This document shows, piece by piece, positions 25,543-50,937 of a stretch of 64,000 nt of DNA (its first letter is position 1; every line of letters begins with the position of its first letter). Under the pieces are notes generated by a model. The model was given only the letters and a program-made list of their open reading frames with translations, ran no database searches and had not been told where the DNA came from. The DNA is from Capitella teleta (Eukaryota > Annelida > Polychaeta > Capitellidae). Location of the stretch: positions 1,236,697 to 1,300,696 of the forward strand of contig KB291798.1 of assembly GCA_000328365.1 (NCBI GenBank), in the 5' to 3' direction. Made by a program: the position numbers and the translations under genes.

Positions 25543-27526
25543 GGTAATTGAGGTGTCTCAACTTCCATATGTTTAAGGTGAATGTTGTTCTGTGCGGCTG
25601 TGTGCTGCTCCTGGTAGAAGATGGTCTCCCGATCACATCGGAGGAGGCCTCAAGGACTGACCAGGGCAGCACACACACCGTGGGATGTTTTCATGATTTA
25701 CATTGTGCCAAATTGAAAGAAGTTGTGCGTGCATGTGTGTGTAGTTGTTGTGTGTGCTTTTTTCTCTATGAATCATTTCTAAGAAATGGCTTGCGTATTA
25801 CAATGCAAACTGGAGTCACAGCCTTTTTTTTATTCTTCAAATCATTCCCTGTTCTATTTTTTTTCATTGAATGATTCATTCCACTTATGATCAACTTGTA
25901 CACCCTCTGAAATCCACCTTGTCATACCTCTGTTCGTCTCATTCCAAAATCTTCTTTTTTTTTACTGATTTTAAACAGACAAAAATTCATTCTCTTTGCA
26001 TTTTAAGAAATTTCTTAACTCATCAGTTTTATTATTTATTCCTTTTTTTTTAATAATTATTATTATCTGTTATACTATGTACCATTGTATTCTTTATGAG
26101 AAAAAAAAAAGAAAAAGAAAAAAGGAACTCTGACATTGTTTTTGTGTCTGGGCCTCAGTATGCTCAGTGAAGTGCTGCAGAGGCTTTTCACCCAATCGGG
26201 GTTCTCCAGTCGCTCATGGAAGAGAAAAATATAAATATTTCATATTTGTTTGCTATTCTACATGTCTTGTGTTGCGTTGAGAAAAAAATTCCAGCCTAAC
26301 AATACAGAGTGTTTTTAGACTTTAGTTGGTTTTAAAAACTTTGAAATGGAATTGTTGAAATGTTAATGGTTTTGTCTCTTAACTAAAAGATTGATGAGGG
26401 AAAAAACGTGATAGCCGAGGACACATGTGACCTAAATTTGATTTACTTAATAGTAACATCTAATGAGATCTCGTGGGGTGAAAAAACTGTCAATTTTATT
26501 TAATTAAGGGATATGATTTAGAGGCTAAACCACTAACGGATATTTTATAGCAACTAAATTATCAAGAGATAATTTAATCAGACAACCATGAACACAAAAC
26601 TTCACTGTCAATAGGAAAAAAATAGATTTATTTATTCTAGCCATTCTCACTAATTAAGATGCATAGGAGAATTCACATCGAGCAGAGCAAGTTCTATATC
26701 ATTGGTACATGTACAATAAATCATAACGTAGCAAAATACGTTATGATTTTTGAGTCAAAGCAGTTATATGAGATGCAATTTGTCGAACACTATCCGGAGA
26801 GTTTTCTTTCAATGCAAGAGTCAGTATCACAGGTTTGTGGGTTTCAATGGTGGAAGCCAGACTGCGGGAAATAACGTGTGTCACAGGCTGCAATGAATAT
26901 GGAGAAATTAGATCAAATCATGAACTTGATCATGTGCCTTGATTCTCATTGTAAATTAATTTGAATTCCACCAGGCTTAAATATTAAACCAAATTAGCCT
27001 GGTTATTTGTCGTGGTTTATCAGCGTAAAATAAGACTTCTATTTCTATGTACGCACAAATCAGAAAATCTTCAGGTAACTTTCACATCGTTTCGTTATAA
27101 AGACACACCTCATCAGGGCCAAGCAGCACTTTGGTTGCCAAATTGTTGCGATTCGTAGATGTCTGTTCACCTGGGACAGTCTCTCTCTGGATTCGAATCT
27201 AAGGGAGAGAGTCGTGAGAGCAGTTTAGGGCTTTTGAGGAAACTGGATTGGAACTCACGATGCTGCCCAATTTCTGCACTTGCGTCACTACAAGAAGAAG
27301 ATGATCATCAAAGTGGGTGATGACAATATCCGTGTGATGCCCCTTCACAATCAAGGCACTCTGAATAATTCGAAATCAAATATTATTGAGCTGTGAATAG
27401 GCATTGAAAATTATTTGCACTATGTTCAATGCTGGATATCCGATTTATATCCAATATGAAGATATCACTGTCTGTGCACCTCCAAGAATGATATTTTACA
27501 TAAGGTTATTTACCTTACCTTAGGTA

Positions 27527-28800
27527 TTACTGATCAAAGGATTGTTTATCCTCCATGATCAGATCACTTCTTGCTCTTTTTTTACTTTCACAGTCCTTGT
27601 GTGGTAGTATTTGGGGCTTCCCAATTGAAGCAATGTGCTGTGCAAACTTTTTTTTTACTTTTTGAGATCGGGCTACACTTTCTGGAAGTAAGTTCCAGCT
27701 GGCAATTATTCTGTGTGAGAATGTCCTCTGCCTCAGCATGGTTCTGGCAGCAGGCTTCTTTTCTTTTTTGAGTAAGTCCCCTGGTTGGGGTGTGTGGGGG
27801 CTTGCTGGAAAAATTCTTCCATCTTGCTAATAATTTTGTATGTCTCAATCATGTCGCCTCTTTATCTTCTGAAAAACAAGCTGAGCCTGAGGAGGTGAAG
27901 ATTCCTAGATATTTCAGGATGGGACAGGTGTTTTATGCCAGGGATAAATTCGAAAGACATCGGCAATTCTATTTGCTTTTTTGACCGAAAATTTAATTTC
28001 TGATTGGAAATTATTGGCTGTTTGTACACCCAGGCATCTCTCGCAGTTTGACCATTCTAAATGGACTGGTCCTGTCTCCGAGAGCATGGGGTAGCTCCTG
28101 CTATATGTGCTGGGTCCCAGTCTCATCATCAACAAGTGGCATTTGCAGACCTGCCAAACCTGAAGAGTTTGAACGTGGGTGAAGTCGGCAAGTCCGGAGC
28201 CATGCCACCCACTGAAATTTTTTTGTAAATTGAAATATGGAAAGTGTCATTTCCAGGCACTTTAGAGTTAAAATCAGGTGCAACAGAGCATCGTAAGATC
28301 ACGATCGATGCTTACCAGTCACTGTCCATAGTTATTGTTCTAGGGCATGTCGACCTATCAAATGATCATGCTTGTTATAAAAGATGTATACAGTGCCGTG
28401 ATTGCTGATTGGCTATTACACGCGCTATGCACAATTCCTGGAGGTAGATGCACTCACCACTGCATACTAGTATATCGATGTGACTTTAGACAATAGTGGA
28501 AGAAAAAAATATACACTGGCCATTCAAGTATGAGGGTGAGATGCTCTGCTTCGGCGAGTGAGCGGGAGAGAGGGTAAGATTGCGGGTAATACCCGTTCAA
28601 TGCGGGTGAGTTGGCAGGTCTGCATTTGTTGGAATGGAACTCCAAACTGCAGTAACCCGTGGGCTTCACGACCATTTCGGCAGAGAGTCGAGGTCATTCT
28701 GTGTACTCTCTATTTACCTGAAATGTCCTCGGGACGGTGAATTACATTCGCCAAAAAAATTGTTCTGTCCTTATGACATTTGAGACGAATCCAACCGGTG
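27527..28800 (-). mobile_element. LINE relic, 3' end of reverse-transcriptase ORF
   Basis: Minus-strand fragments have the C-terminal signature of CR1/Jockey-type LINE polymerases: a KKANRIADVF stretch, a RGDMIETYKI-like stretch and RIIASWNLLPESV near the end. Several stops and frame changes break the frame, and everything before the thumb region is missing. A MITE at 28147-28621 is inserted between LEFHSNKC and the following residues. Confidence 0.75.
28147..28621. mobile_element. hAT-like MITE inserted in the LINE relic
   Basis: An 11-bp inverted repeat, AGACCTGCCAA at the left and TTGGCAGGTCT at the right, bounds 475 bp. The immediate flanks are GCATTTGC and GCATTTGT, an 8-bp target duplication matching at 7 of 8 positions, the size made by hAT transposases. 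No transposase is encoded. It is younger than the LINE it interrupts. Confidence 0.7.
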
Positions 28801-29420
28801 CACTACATGTGCATTACTACGTGAAAAGCAAAAACCCTCAATTATCGCTCATTAAATCCGTAGGAATAACGTAAGATTTATACAGAAATTTCAAAGTGGC
28901 TTTCACGAAATAAACGAGACATATTACTTTAGTTGACAGAACGCACGTCTTCTGAGACATATTGGGAAGCATATGACGCTTTTTGACCAAATTTGTAAGC
29001 ATCCAAGAAAATCTCGCTTCGATCCAAATTTACAATTTTCCAGTGAAGCATGAAATTCATAACGGATTATGAGGAACTCTACTGGCGAGTTCTTTGACGC
29101 GACCTCATTCGACGACCACAACAACGGAGGTTGAGCTGTCATGGCACGCCAGAAAAACCAGGATACGATGTAAACTGCACGCTATCCGCTCAGAACGCAC
29201 GATTATATTCTGCAGAATCGTTCTTCTTTAAAATCAGGTATTCAAGCAATTAATGAGATAACGCTCTGGGAGCTATCTACACTATATAATATCATGAGAA
29301 TACTTGTACAAGAAGCCTCGTTTACTGTGTTTATAGCTGCATTCTGTAACCTAGCACAGATTCTCGGGAGACCCATTAAGCTCGCTGTAATATGTCAGCT
29401 ATCTGTAACCATATATAATC

Positions 29421-29536
29421 TGTGGGGATGATCCTTATAGCAATAGGAGTCATGGAACGAGATTAGTTTATAGTTTAATTGTTTACTGGCCTAATCTCGT
29501 TCCAAGACTCCTATTGCTATAAGGATGATCCCCACA
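29421..29536. repeat. Near-perfect 46-bp inverted repeat (hairpin)
   Basis: The arms 29421-29466 and 29491-29536 begin TGTGGGGATGATCC and end ATCATCCCCACA. They pair at 44 of 46 positions across a 24-nt loop. No ORF lies in it. It could be a fold-back transposon end or the source of a hairpin RNA. The sequence alone cannot separate these. Confidence 0.85.
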
Positions 29537-29562
29537 AATTAATAATTATGGCTAGAGAATGC

Positions 29563-30500
29563 AGTACCTGCGACTAACGAACACACCTCTAGCGAACAGT
29601 CCTCTCTAACGAACGGTTTTCTTTGGACGCAACTCACTCCCATGTTAACCAATAATCAATAGGAAATCACTCCTGAGCAGCGAACACCCCGAAACGCGAA
29701 CAACGAACACCCTCCTCAGAAATAAACTATTTTACATTTTAAATTTTTTCAATTAAAAGATAAAATCTTATGGCAAATGCACACAGCACACTATTAACGA
29801 TGTTCTACGGTGTTTAGCGGGTATATAGGTTGTTGTAATTATACATGCGAGCTGTTGTTGCGTGCCTGTTTGCTGTTTGCAAGTTAATAGAATTCCGCTG
29901 AGACGGCCGTGTGCGCGGCGCCTATAACACCTGAAGTGTGGTTTTTAAAGGCTCGTAAGGTATTTAAAATGATTAGGTCTGATATGTATGTTATGTTGCA
30001 CTTCATACAAGAATAAATTACAGTCATAATTATGCTTACACAGTAGAAAACTGAAAAAAGAACTGTGTGAAGTCAATTTTAGCGGGTCAATGGGCGGGGC
30101 TTAACTTAAACCTATCAAATCAGCCAATCGTTGTTGAGATAATATTTTGGAGTAAGCACGTGGTCACTCGACGGCGCTAAAAGTTAATGCAGCAAGCAGA
30201 GGCAAGCTCCCCAGAGGTGCATGCCGACTTGCGAGCGCTGGAGATGCGAGACAAGTTGTTCGAAATAATCATGAATGCCCCCAGAAAGCAGGCGCTGATT
30301 ACAGATTTTATCAAAGGATAAATGATTCAATAAACTGTGTATAAACATTATACTTCATGGATGTTATTGTTGATTGCTGAATTGATGCAAAGCTGGCATG
30401 AGTTACCATAGTGACCTAATTTTACCCAACCATGACTAACGAACCCCCCAAACTATGAACTTTTTTTTGGATTCAGCCCTGTTCGTTAGTCGCAGGTACT
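29563..30500 (+). mobile_element. Tc1/mariner-pogo-like transposon, internally deleted
   Basis: Perfect 21-bp inverted ends (containing CCTGCGACTAACGAACA) bound 938 bp. A TA dinucleotide sits next to CCTGCG at both ends. Several CTAACGAAC or GCGAACA motifs repeat just inside the ends, as in Tigger/pogo elements. A 44-codon ORF at 30187-30321, ending KQALITDFIKG, could be the last piece of a transposase. No DDE domain is left. The family call is by resemblance of the ends. Confidence 0.6.
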
Positions 30501-30990
30501 ACCGTACTGGCCCAGATAAATAAACCGGGCGAGGTCTGTGAAGTGTGGAGTGTGATTAGTGTCTGCGTACCCATGGCGTCTCGCTGTAGTATGACAGCTA
30601 ATTGTTCACTAAGGTCTTATACTATCTTGACTATGATAATTTAAAATTTCCTAATAAAAGTAAGTGAATTAACAGGCAACCGAGACATCCCAGGGCTGGG
30701 GAGGTGTTTAGTCCAGTTGAATACACACACCACACCTGATTCATCTGTGATACTGTTTCCCATGTACTGGTATTAATATAGGTAGGAGACCAGAGTGATC
30801 AAAGTAGTTAGGATAATAGTAGGCCTATATACTCTATTACACAGTACTGTATGGATACTGAATAGTGGATAATCCGTGGCCTTGGCTTTTGAATCATCAT
30901 GTGACCTCATTGCTTCTCTTTCACAGATTTGAGATCTTCTGGACCCCTGAGGAGTTTTCTTCTGCACAATATACACCAATTTAATCATTG

Positions 30991-33974
30991 ATGATGACGC
31001 AGGGACATGGGGTGAGGTGTTCTCCGATGTCGCATGGAGCACCTGGGCCCCTCCACGTGAACTTCGAATCAACAGAGTCCGATCGTCCGGTTGTTCACGC
31101 AGCAGTAGACGCTCCTGTGTGTGATAACTGCCTGGCAGCAGAACCCGCATTCTGCGATCCTAATTGCGAGAACTGCCAAGAAATCCTGCTCAACCCGTCA
31201 ACTTCCATTGCTCAATTGTTTGCAGTGCTCAGGCAATGGACACCTCAAACGCAGCAAAATCTGGAAATTCTTGTTCGAGAGGTTTTGATCACTTTCAGCT
31301 GAAGTATCTTGTTAATTATTTCTTTCTACAGATCTTGAAGAGAGGGGCTCGCATCGATGATCGCGATGGATTGACTGATATGACCCTCTTGCACTACGTG
31401 AGCAAAGCAGGAGCGCGGGGTCTTGGGGAAGTGGATGAGTGTTGTCGCATGGTGCATTTGCTCATTTCAAAGGGCTGCGATGTGTTTGCTAAATGTCGGT
31501 GGACCAACATGTCTGCTTTGCACTATGCAACATATTTTGATGTCAGTCCTGTTGTGCAAATTCTACTTGCGAGCACAAAATCTAAAGGTTTGCCTTTTAC
31601 TCTTGATGATTTTCTTGTATAATTTCTGATGCAGATGTAGATACTCGTTGTGCGGAGTTTGACCACGGAACTCCTCTGCATATTGCTGCCTGCAACCTGG
31701 CGTATGATTCAGCTCAAGTGCTGCTGGAGCACGGTGCTAATCCTCTGATCCGTGATGGACTCAACCGAACGCCATTGGGTGAGGAGTCCTCTGGGCCTGA
31801 ACGCTCCTCATCTCTCTGTCTTCTCCAGATTGTATACCTGATCCAGAGGCATTTGACCCTGACTCAGAGACAGGTCAATTAGTTCGTCAATTGCAGCGTT
31901 TATTCCATGAGGCTGAAGAGAATCCTCCGATGCCTCTTAATGCGTATAATGAGTCATCAACAGAGGAAATGTACGGTCTCAAAGTGGGAGATAAAGTGGT
32001 TGTTGGAGGAGTCAAGGTAGAGAGAATTCAAGAGAATTTCACTTTCTTATGTGGCTACTTTAGACGGGGTATCTCCGGTTTTGTGGGCCAACGGACTTTG
32101 CCGATGGCTTGTGGGGAGGCATTGAACTTGAAGAGGCAGCCGGCAAGAATGATGGCTCTGTAGCGGGTGTCAATTATTTCAAATGTCCTCCGAAATATGG
32201 TTTGTGCATTCCATTATGAAACGCAAATTTTACATATTCCCCTGAAGGAATTTTTGCGCCGCTGAACAAGATCTCAAAAGCAGGAATTCTGCTCAGTGGT
32301 CAACGTCCGACTAGTGTATCGGTCACATTACCTTCACCACTCAAAGTCACAAATAGAAAAATGGACACTTCACATGTAACTGCCAGAGTGGACACCGGTC
32401 AGTTGGTTACACCACATTCATTTTATTTCAAGAATTATATTGCAGGGTTGTTGAAAGCGGGTCGCTCACTCTCTGTGGTCAATGGTCCAGTTGAAGAACT
32501 TGTGGTCGGAGAGCGCGTTCTTGTGGCTGGTCAGCGCAAAGGGGTCATCCGGTTTTGTGGAGAAACGGACTTTGCTCCAGGTGTGCAAGCATTTTTTCTT
32601 TTCATGACTTTTGTTTTCTCATTCATGACGTGATTTTAATTGACTGAATTATTGTTTGGTTCGGATATAGCTAAATCTGACTTATGAAATTGGGTTGTGC
32701 ATTGCTTGTGCTATTCCAGGCTTATGGTATGGCGTTGAATTGGATCGACCAGTGGGTAAAAACGACGGATCTGTGAATGGACATAGATACTTTGAATGTC
32801 GCGCTAAATGCGGTGTTTTTGCACCCCCAACTCGAGTACAGAGGTGAGTACAAACTTTAGATTAATTAATGCATGAATTGATTTTAATTATTCATATCCC
32901 TCTTCAGACTGCCTGATATGGACGAGTCATTAGAACCATTGAAAATGCAGCCCCTTGAGCCCTCAAGACGTCTCTCAAGTAATTCCTGCACTAATCCTAA
33001 CCGTCATTCTGTCATCTTTTTTGTCACTACCCCTAGACGGCAGCAACGGAAGTCAACTAAGCCCAAATTCATCCTTCTCTAAAAAAACTTCACGGTGAGG
33101 GAATTTCCTTCTATCTCTGAAAAAAAACCCTTCATCTTGCCCTGATGATGATGATCACATATGTGTTTCTCTTGCCCTCAAGTTCGGTCAAATCCTCCCT
33201 GCACTCAATCTATGAGAAGCAGAATGCCCGGAGGCAAGTAATTCTGCTGTAACGCGCATGTCTGCTGCTATTGTGGTGTGCGCAGTGTGCTCCGCATGCA
33301 CCACGTAATCACATTAGCTTCCAATGCTCTTCTTCTTTCATGTCTTATCGCTCCTCTTCCTCTCTTTATTCTTTCCGCTCCGTTTTCCTAACCAACCCAC
33401 AGCCTCTTCACGTGTTGTTTTAGGGGAATGAAGAAACGAGTGAGTCTACTGGGCTTGATTCCCGCTTGGTTCAAAGGTGTCGAGTGCTTCCTCGCTTTCT
33501 TGAAAATATAATGAGCAGCGGTTTCGTTTACTTTTCACAAACAAAAAATGTGTACAAACTTTTGTTTTGCATTCACGGTTTATGTCTTTTATCCCTGACC
33601 TATTTCGTTTCAACAGGCCGTGGAGCTCAGGACCTGTGGGTCTGCAACGAAGGTCATCGAACCTAGGGTCAGGAGAGTTGAAGCTGTGTGAAGGAATGAG
33701 CGTCTTTTGCAACAATGAGCTCGGTTGGCTTTATTCTCGCTTTTGGATGCAACATCTTTGAACTCTTCTCAATTCAGGGATTGTGCGATACATGGGAGCA
33801 GTGGAGTTTGCGGAGGGCGTGTGGTTGGGTTTAGAGCTGCGTGGCCCCAAAGGCAAGAACGACGGCAGCGTTCAAGGAAAGCGATACTTCACTTGTCGAC
33901 CGAATCATGGTTTGCTGGTTCGGCCGAGCAAGGTCTCAGTGAGGGGAATTAATGGAGCGAAACTTTTGGGGTAG
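30991..33974 (+). CDS. CLIP4-like: CAP-Gly linker protein with ankyrin repeats (CLIP3/CLIP4-like)
   Basis: Twelve exons (30991-31281, 31332-31587, 31635-31778, 31829-32016, 32064-32199, 32248-32580, 32720-32843, 32908-32978, 33037-33094, 33183-33233, 33617-33723, 33778-33974) join in phase to 651 residues. The N-terminal part ([20 protein letters not shown], then [13 protein letters not shown] and three ankyrin-like units) tracks human CLIP4 closely. Three CAP-Gly domains follow, each with a GKNDGSV motif. The protein ends [17 protein letters not shown], like the CLIP4 C-terminus. CAP-Gly domains bind EB1/tubulin C-terminal EEY tails, so a role in microtubule and membrane-trafficking linkage is expected. 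Most introns are 47-139 nt. The intron at 33234-33616 uses a GC donor. Length is close to human CLIP4 (about 705) and above CLIP3. The first of two adjacent ATGs was taken as the start. Confidence 0.94.
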
Positions 33975-34117
33975 AAAGAGTCAGGATGCATTCCTCCAAA
34001 GTTCTGTTATCTGGGATCAATATTTACACAATTTTGCCTTATTAGTAAGTTAATACTCATTTGTTATTATTGATTTCAAATCAAATGCCTTTCTGTGCGT
34101 TTTATGTCTCGAATCTC

Positions 34118-34123
34118 AATAAA
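34118..34123 (+). terminator. Poly(A) signal of the CAP-Gly gene
   Basis: AATAAA 144 bp after the stop at 33974, only about 50 bp from the opposing signal of the DOCK gene. Confidence 0.7.
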
Positions 34124-34175
34124 TGAAATTTTACTTTGTAATAAAAAAGAGCTAAAAATTTGCTTACACAAGTTG

Positions 34176-34181
34176 TTTATT
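34176..34181 (-). terminator. Poly(A) signal of the DOCK gene
   Basis: TTTATT on the plus strand (AATAAA on the minus strand), about 150 bp past the minus-strand stop at 34328. The two convergent genes therefore have 3' ends that nearly meet or overlap. Confidence 0.65.
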
Positions 34182-34327
34182 CATTTGCGTCTATTGGTAT
34201 AAAAACATACACATATTTGGGGAGGGCGTATAATTAAAATATAAAAAACTGTGACATTTCATTTTTTGACTAGAGGCTCTAAGACATGGGACAATTATGC
34301 AGGAGAGAGATTCATCTGAGAAGATCA

Positions 34328-47787
<13,460 letters not shown>

Positions 47788-48094
47788 GGTGGCGTCTGGG
47801 TGCATTGATTAACACATGGGCCGTTCAAGAGATAAGGCCGTTTGACATGGAGAAAGGCAGACCAAGGGGTGCGCGTTCATTAGAAGTGAAAAGTTGCAAC
47901 TGTAAAAAGGCTGGGTTACGCTCATTAGAGACAATACGGTACGTGAAAAGAAATGCTTACAAAAAAAAGAGACTTGTTTCACTTTGTGAATCATTCATTG
48001 TCTGATTGTTTGTACTAGTCAAATTTGTCACTTGACTGGGAAGGCAAATGTCATTGTTGTCGTTTGAGAGCTCAGCAAAAGCTTGCTTGCGTTT

Positions 48095-48235
48095 CATGGG
48101 CGCCAGAGCAGAAACATGGGACCAGGGTAACTCCTAACTCATTTCATTTAATCTCAAGCCAACTCAAACTCAAAGCCTACCAACTTAGCCAAGGGCAAGC
48201 CGCAAGGGATCTCAATTCCTGCATGTTACAATAGT
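48095..48235 (+). mobile_element. Diverged copy of the SINE-like element of 62.8-63.9 kb
   Basis: GGGCGCCAGAGCAGAAACATG and GGACCAGGGT align with GGGCGCCAGAACAGAAGCCC and GGACCAGGGT of the copies near 63 kb, followed by a looser match to the CAAGGG...CCTGCAT part. Identity is modest, so this is tentative. Confidence 0.4.
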
Positions 48236-48400
48236 GATAATAGTCTTGTTTGTAAATAGTCTAATTCAATAAAATTCAATAGTCCCAGGATCTGATAATT
48301 AGTCATAGAGATAATAGACTAAATAAGTAACTACCCGGTATGATAGATCATAGTCACATAGTGTCAGTCAATCACTGACTCAGTGAGTCAACTTTCAAGT

Positions 48401-49310
48401 TAGTGATCGAATAGCACAGATTCTCGGGCGAGGTCTGTATACCTCGCCCGAAGGTAAACAGATTCTTTTTGCGTATACTGGCAGCGAGGCTCCACACTCA
48501 GCCGATTGCATGATAAATATAGACATATTATCCGACAAATCCTTGTGTTTAAGCCCTCCAGATGTTAGATGGTATATTTATGCTCCAAGAAAAAACAATA
48601 TGAGCCAGTACCATCATGTCGAACTTACATTAATTAAAACCCGCAACAAAATATCATTTCGTGAAGAAGTAAACAAACGCCATTTTGCGAGTGACGTCAC
48701 TCAGCGCATGCGCACTGCATTGTAAACAAGCGCACATGCTTCACTTTTCCGCTCAAACTTTTCTCACGACTTTCGAATGAAAATGAATAAAATTGTTCAT
48801 ATACTGATTGGTGATGCACAAAATATTGCGTTTTAATAATTAATACGTATTCCTTTGTGAAGACTTGGTATAAATTACGTGCGCAACTGCAAGGGAATAT
48901 AGGCCGCATGTTGAACTGCTTAGCGCGGGAAAATTGTATGCCCATGCGTGTATGTTTACTTCGCACTACGCAGGCGCAGTGCTCTGGTTTATTTATAACA
49001 CGTGGAGAGCAGGTCATGTGACACAACAATCGGAAAGCGGAGAGAAACCTGTAATGTCACTTTTTTTGGTTGCGGATTCAGTTTAAGTAGGTTTATGGTA
49101 CTGGTTTCGAACAAAATTTAGTACCAGCGTCTACCTGGTATGGCTCTGCAAACCCTGGTGCCTTCATAAATATAATTACAAGCGTGGAATTCTAGAAATC
49201 GTGGTTCGCGAACTGGAGTTTAATGCGTTTACCGTACAGTGAGACCCATTGGGCTCGCTGTAGTATGTCAGCTAGTCAGCTACTATCATCCCTATGAGCT
49301 AGTGATCGAA
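48401..49310. mobile_element. Possible non-autonomous element with deleted relatives
   Basis: An 11-bp direct repeat, TAGTGATCGAA, brackets about 0.9 kb. The left end (AGCACAGATTCTCGGG) and the right end (GAGACCCATT then GCTCGCTGTAGTATGTCAGC) recur joined together near 29355-29405, and parts recur near 30522-30605. This looks like one full-length and two internally deleted copies of a mobile element. No ORF is convincing and the class is not known. Confidence 0.45.
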
Positions 49311-49985
49311 GTTTTTACTTGACTTAAGACACTATAGCTACGAACTACGGTATCTCAGACATGTCACAGTAACTAAGTCACACGTCGAGTAGATTTCGCT
49401 ATTCTTCATGCAAGGGATATAAATGAGCAATAATGCAGAAATTTGACCGCACTTATTTAATTTTTGAGCGAAAGCTCTTTGGCCTCCACTGCTAGCCATC
49501 TTCAGATCATCCTGTGTTCTACGTCACTGATTTATGTGTAAATCATCAAGAAAAACCTATAATAGAGGTAGCCAGTTGCAAGTCTCTGAACGACTCTTTA
49601 ACTTATACGTACCGTTATGATTAAAATGGTGCGCTATGATTTATTGATTTCAAAATTTTAATGCACATGAACTTGTTGCTGGGCATTTAACGAAACCAAG
49701 TGCTGGTATGGAAGGTCACATGCACACCAAGATCAACTTCATATACATGTATTGGGAAATTTATAACCATTCTAAAGGTAGATATAATTAACATATACGC
49801 CTTTTATGGACTACTCTTTGAAGCAGCTTGAATGACTCATGCAAGATATATAGGAGCTGGAAAAAAAAAAAAAAGGTTTAATTGATCAACACCTTAGCTA
49901 AACCCTTTAAACCAAAATAAAAATCACTAAGAAACAAATAAACCAATAACAATAAAACGAGAATGGATATTTCTGAAACCATTAT

Positions 49986-49991
49986 TTTATT
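49986..49991 (-). terminator. Possible poly(A) signal of the RING-H2 gene
   Basis: TTTATT on the plus strand, about 950 bp past the minus-strand stop at 50938. Other AATAAA-like sites lie closer (for example near 50660), so the 3' end is uncertain. Confidence 0.35.
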
Positions 49992-50937
49992 CATTATACA
50001 TTTTTGATTCTGCAACAAAATATGAGAAAAATAGAACACACATCACATCTACACAATCATACAGCATACACAATACTTCCATAACTGTGGGAATGGCATC
50101 CAAAATGACTCATCTCCTGGTAGAGAAGAAAATACACATATGTCTACACATCTCATGGAATATACAGCAAGCAGTCACACACAAACTTTAATAAAAGCGA
50201 AGATTTATCAAGTAAGAAGTTCTTAATTAATTTAACCATCATGCTTGACTCACTTTTTAATCAACCATGACACAAGAGACACCAGATAGGAACTCTCATT
50301 GCAGAGAATCAAATGTTCAAGATGCTTGATTGGCAAAGTTCTGGGTTTGCGAGGTTTTGACGGTTTAACCATATGCATTGGGAAGGGATTATAAATAGTA
50401 CTATTGACAAAAGAAGTTCAACACAAACACATGCAAAACACAAGATAAAACTATCACAGTGAAATAAACACAAAAGTGACTTGCATATCCGGGGTGATAA
50501 AAAGTGAATTAGAGGTTAACTATAATTATGCATGGTGGTTGATTATGCAATGAACCTCTGTCATGAATAGACGGCTTCCCTGAGCCACAAAATGAGGAGA
50601 GAAAAAAAGGTCAAAGGTTATAGGGTGAGGTCATAACAGTGGAATCATAATTGAAGGAAAATTTATTCCTAAAGTTAAAAAATAAAAAAAGAGAGGGAGA
50701 GAGAGAGGGAAAAGATTATGGCTGTATGAGTACATTTCTTTGATTAACTTTGTATAAAATAAATAAATATTACATTATCTTTGTGATCAAGGAACTATAA
50801 GCAAGAATTACGAGTGAGGCAAATTTGGGCTTGAAACAAAAATCCATAATCAGAATTGATTGTCGACACATTTTGACTAAGAGGAGGAACAAATTTCCAA
50901 GCACTGAATCCAATTTCAAGAGAAAATATCTCTCTTC

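Larger units (their letters stand above)
25318..30990. other. Kinase 3' UTR and transposon-rich intergenic DNA
   Basis: The first part (to about 26.7 kb, where ACAATAAATC offers a poly(A) signal) is T/A-rich and likely 3' UTR. Beyond it lie a minus-strand LINE relic with a nested MITE (27.5-28.8 kb), a 46-bp-stem hairpin (29.4 kb), an inverted-repeat transposon (29.6-30.5 kb) and unique AT-rich DNA leading to the CAP-Gly gene. I see no host gene in it. Confidence 0.6.
47788..50937. other. Intergenic DNA and RING-gene 3' UTR
   Basis: No coding exon is convincing. From 50937 down to about 49986 the sequence is probably the 3' UTR of the RING-H2 gene. The rest contains a diverged SINE-like copy near 48095-48235, a repeat element near 48401-49310 and a poly-A run near 49860. 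The DOCK promoter should lie just above 47787. Confidence 0.5.

Noticed and set aside
33432-33447. Small extra exon in the CAP-Gly gene
   Set aside because: Good-looking splice sites, but inclusion breaks the frame with either donor before it. Direct joining through the GC donor keeps frame and homology.
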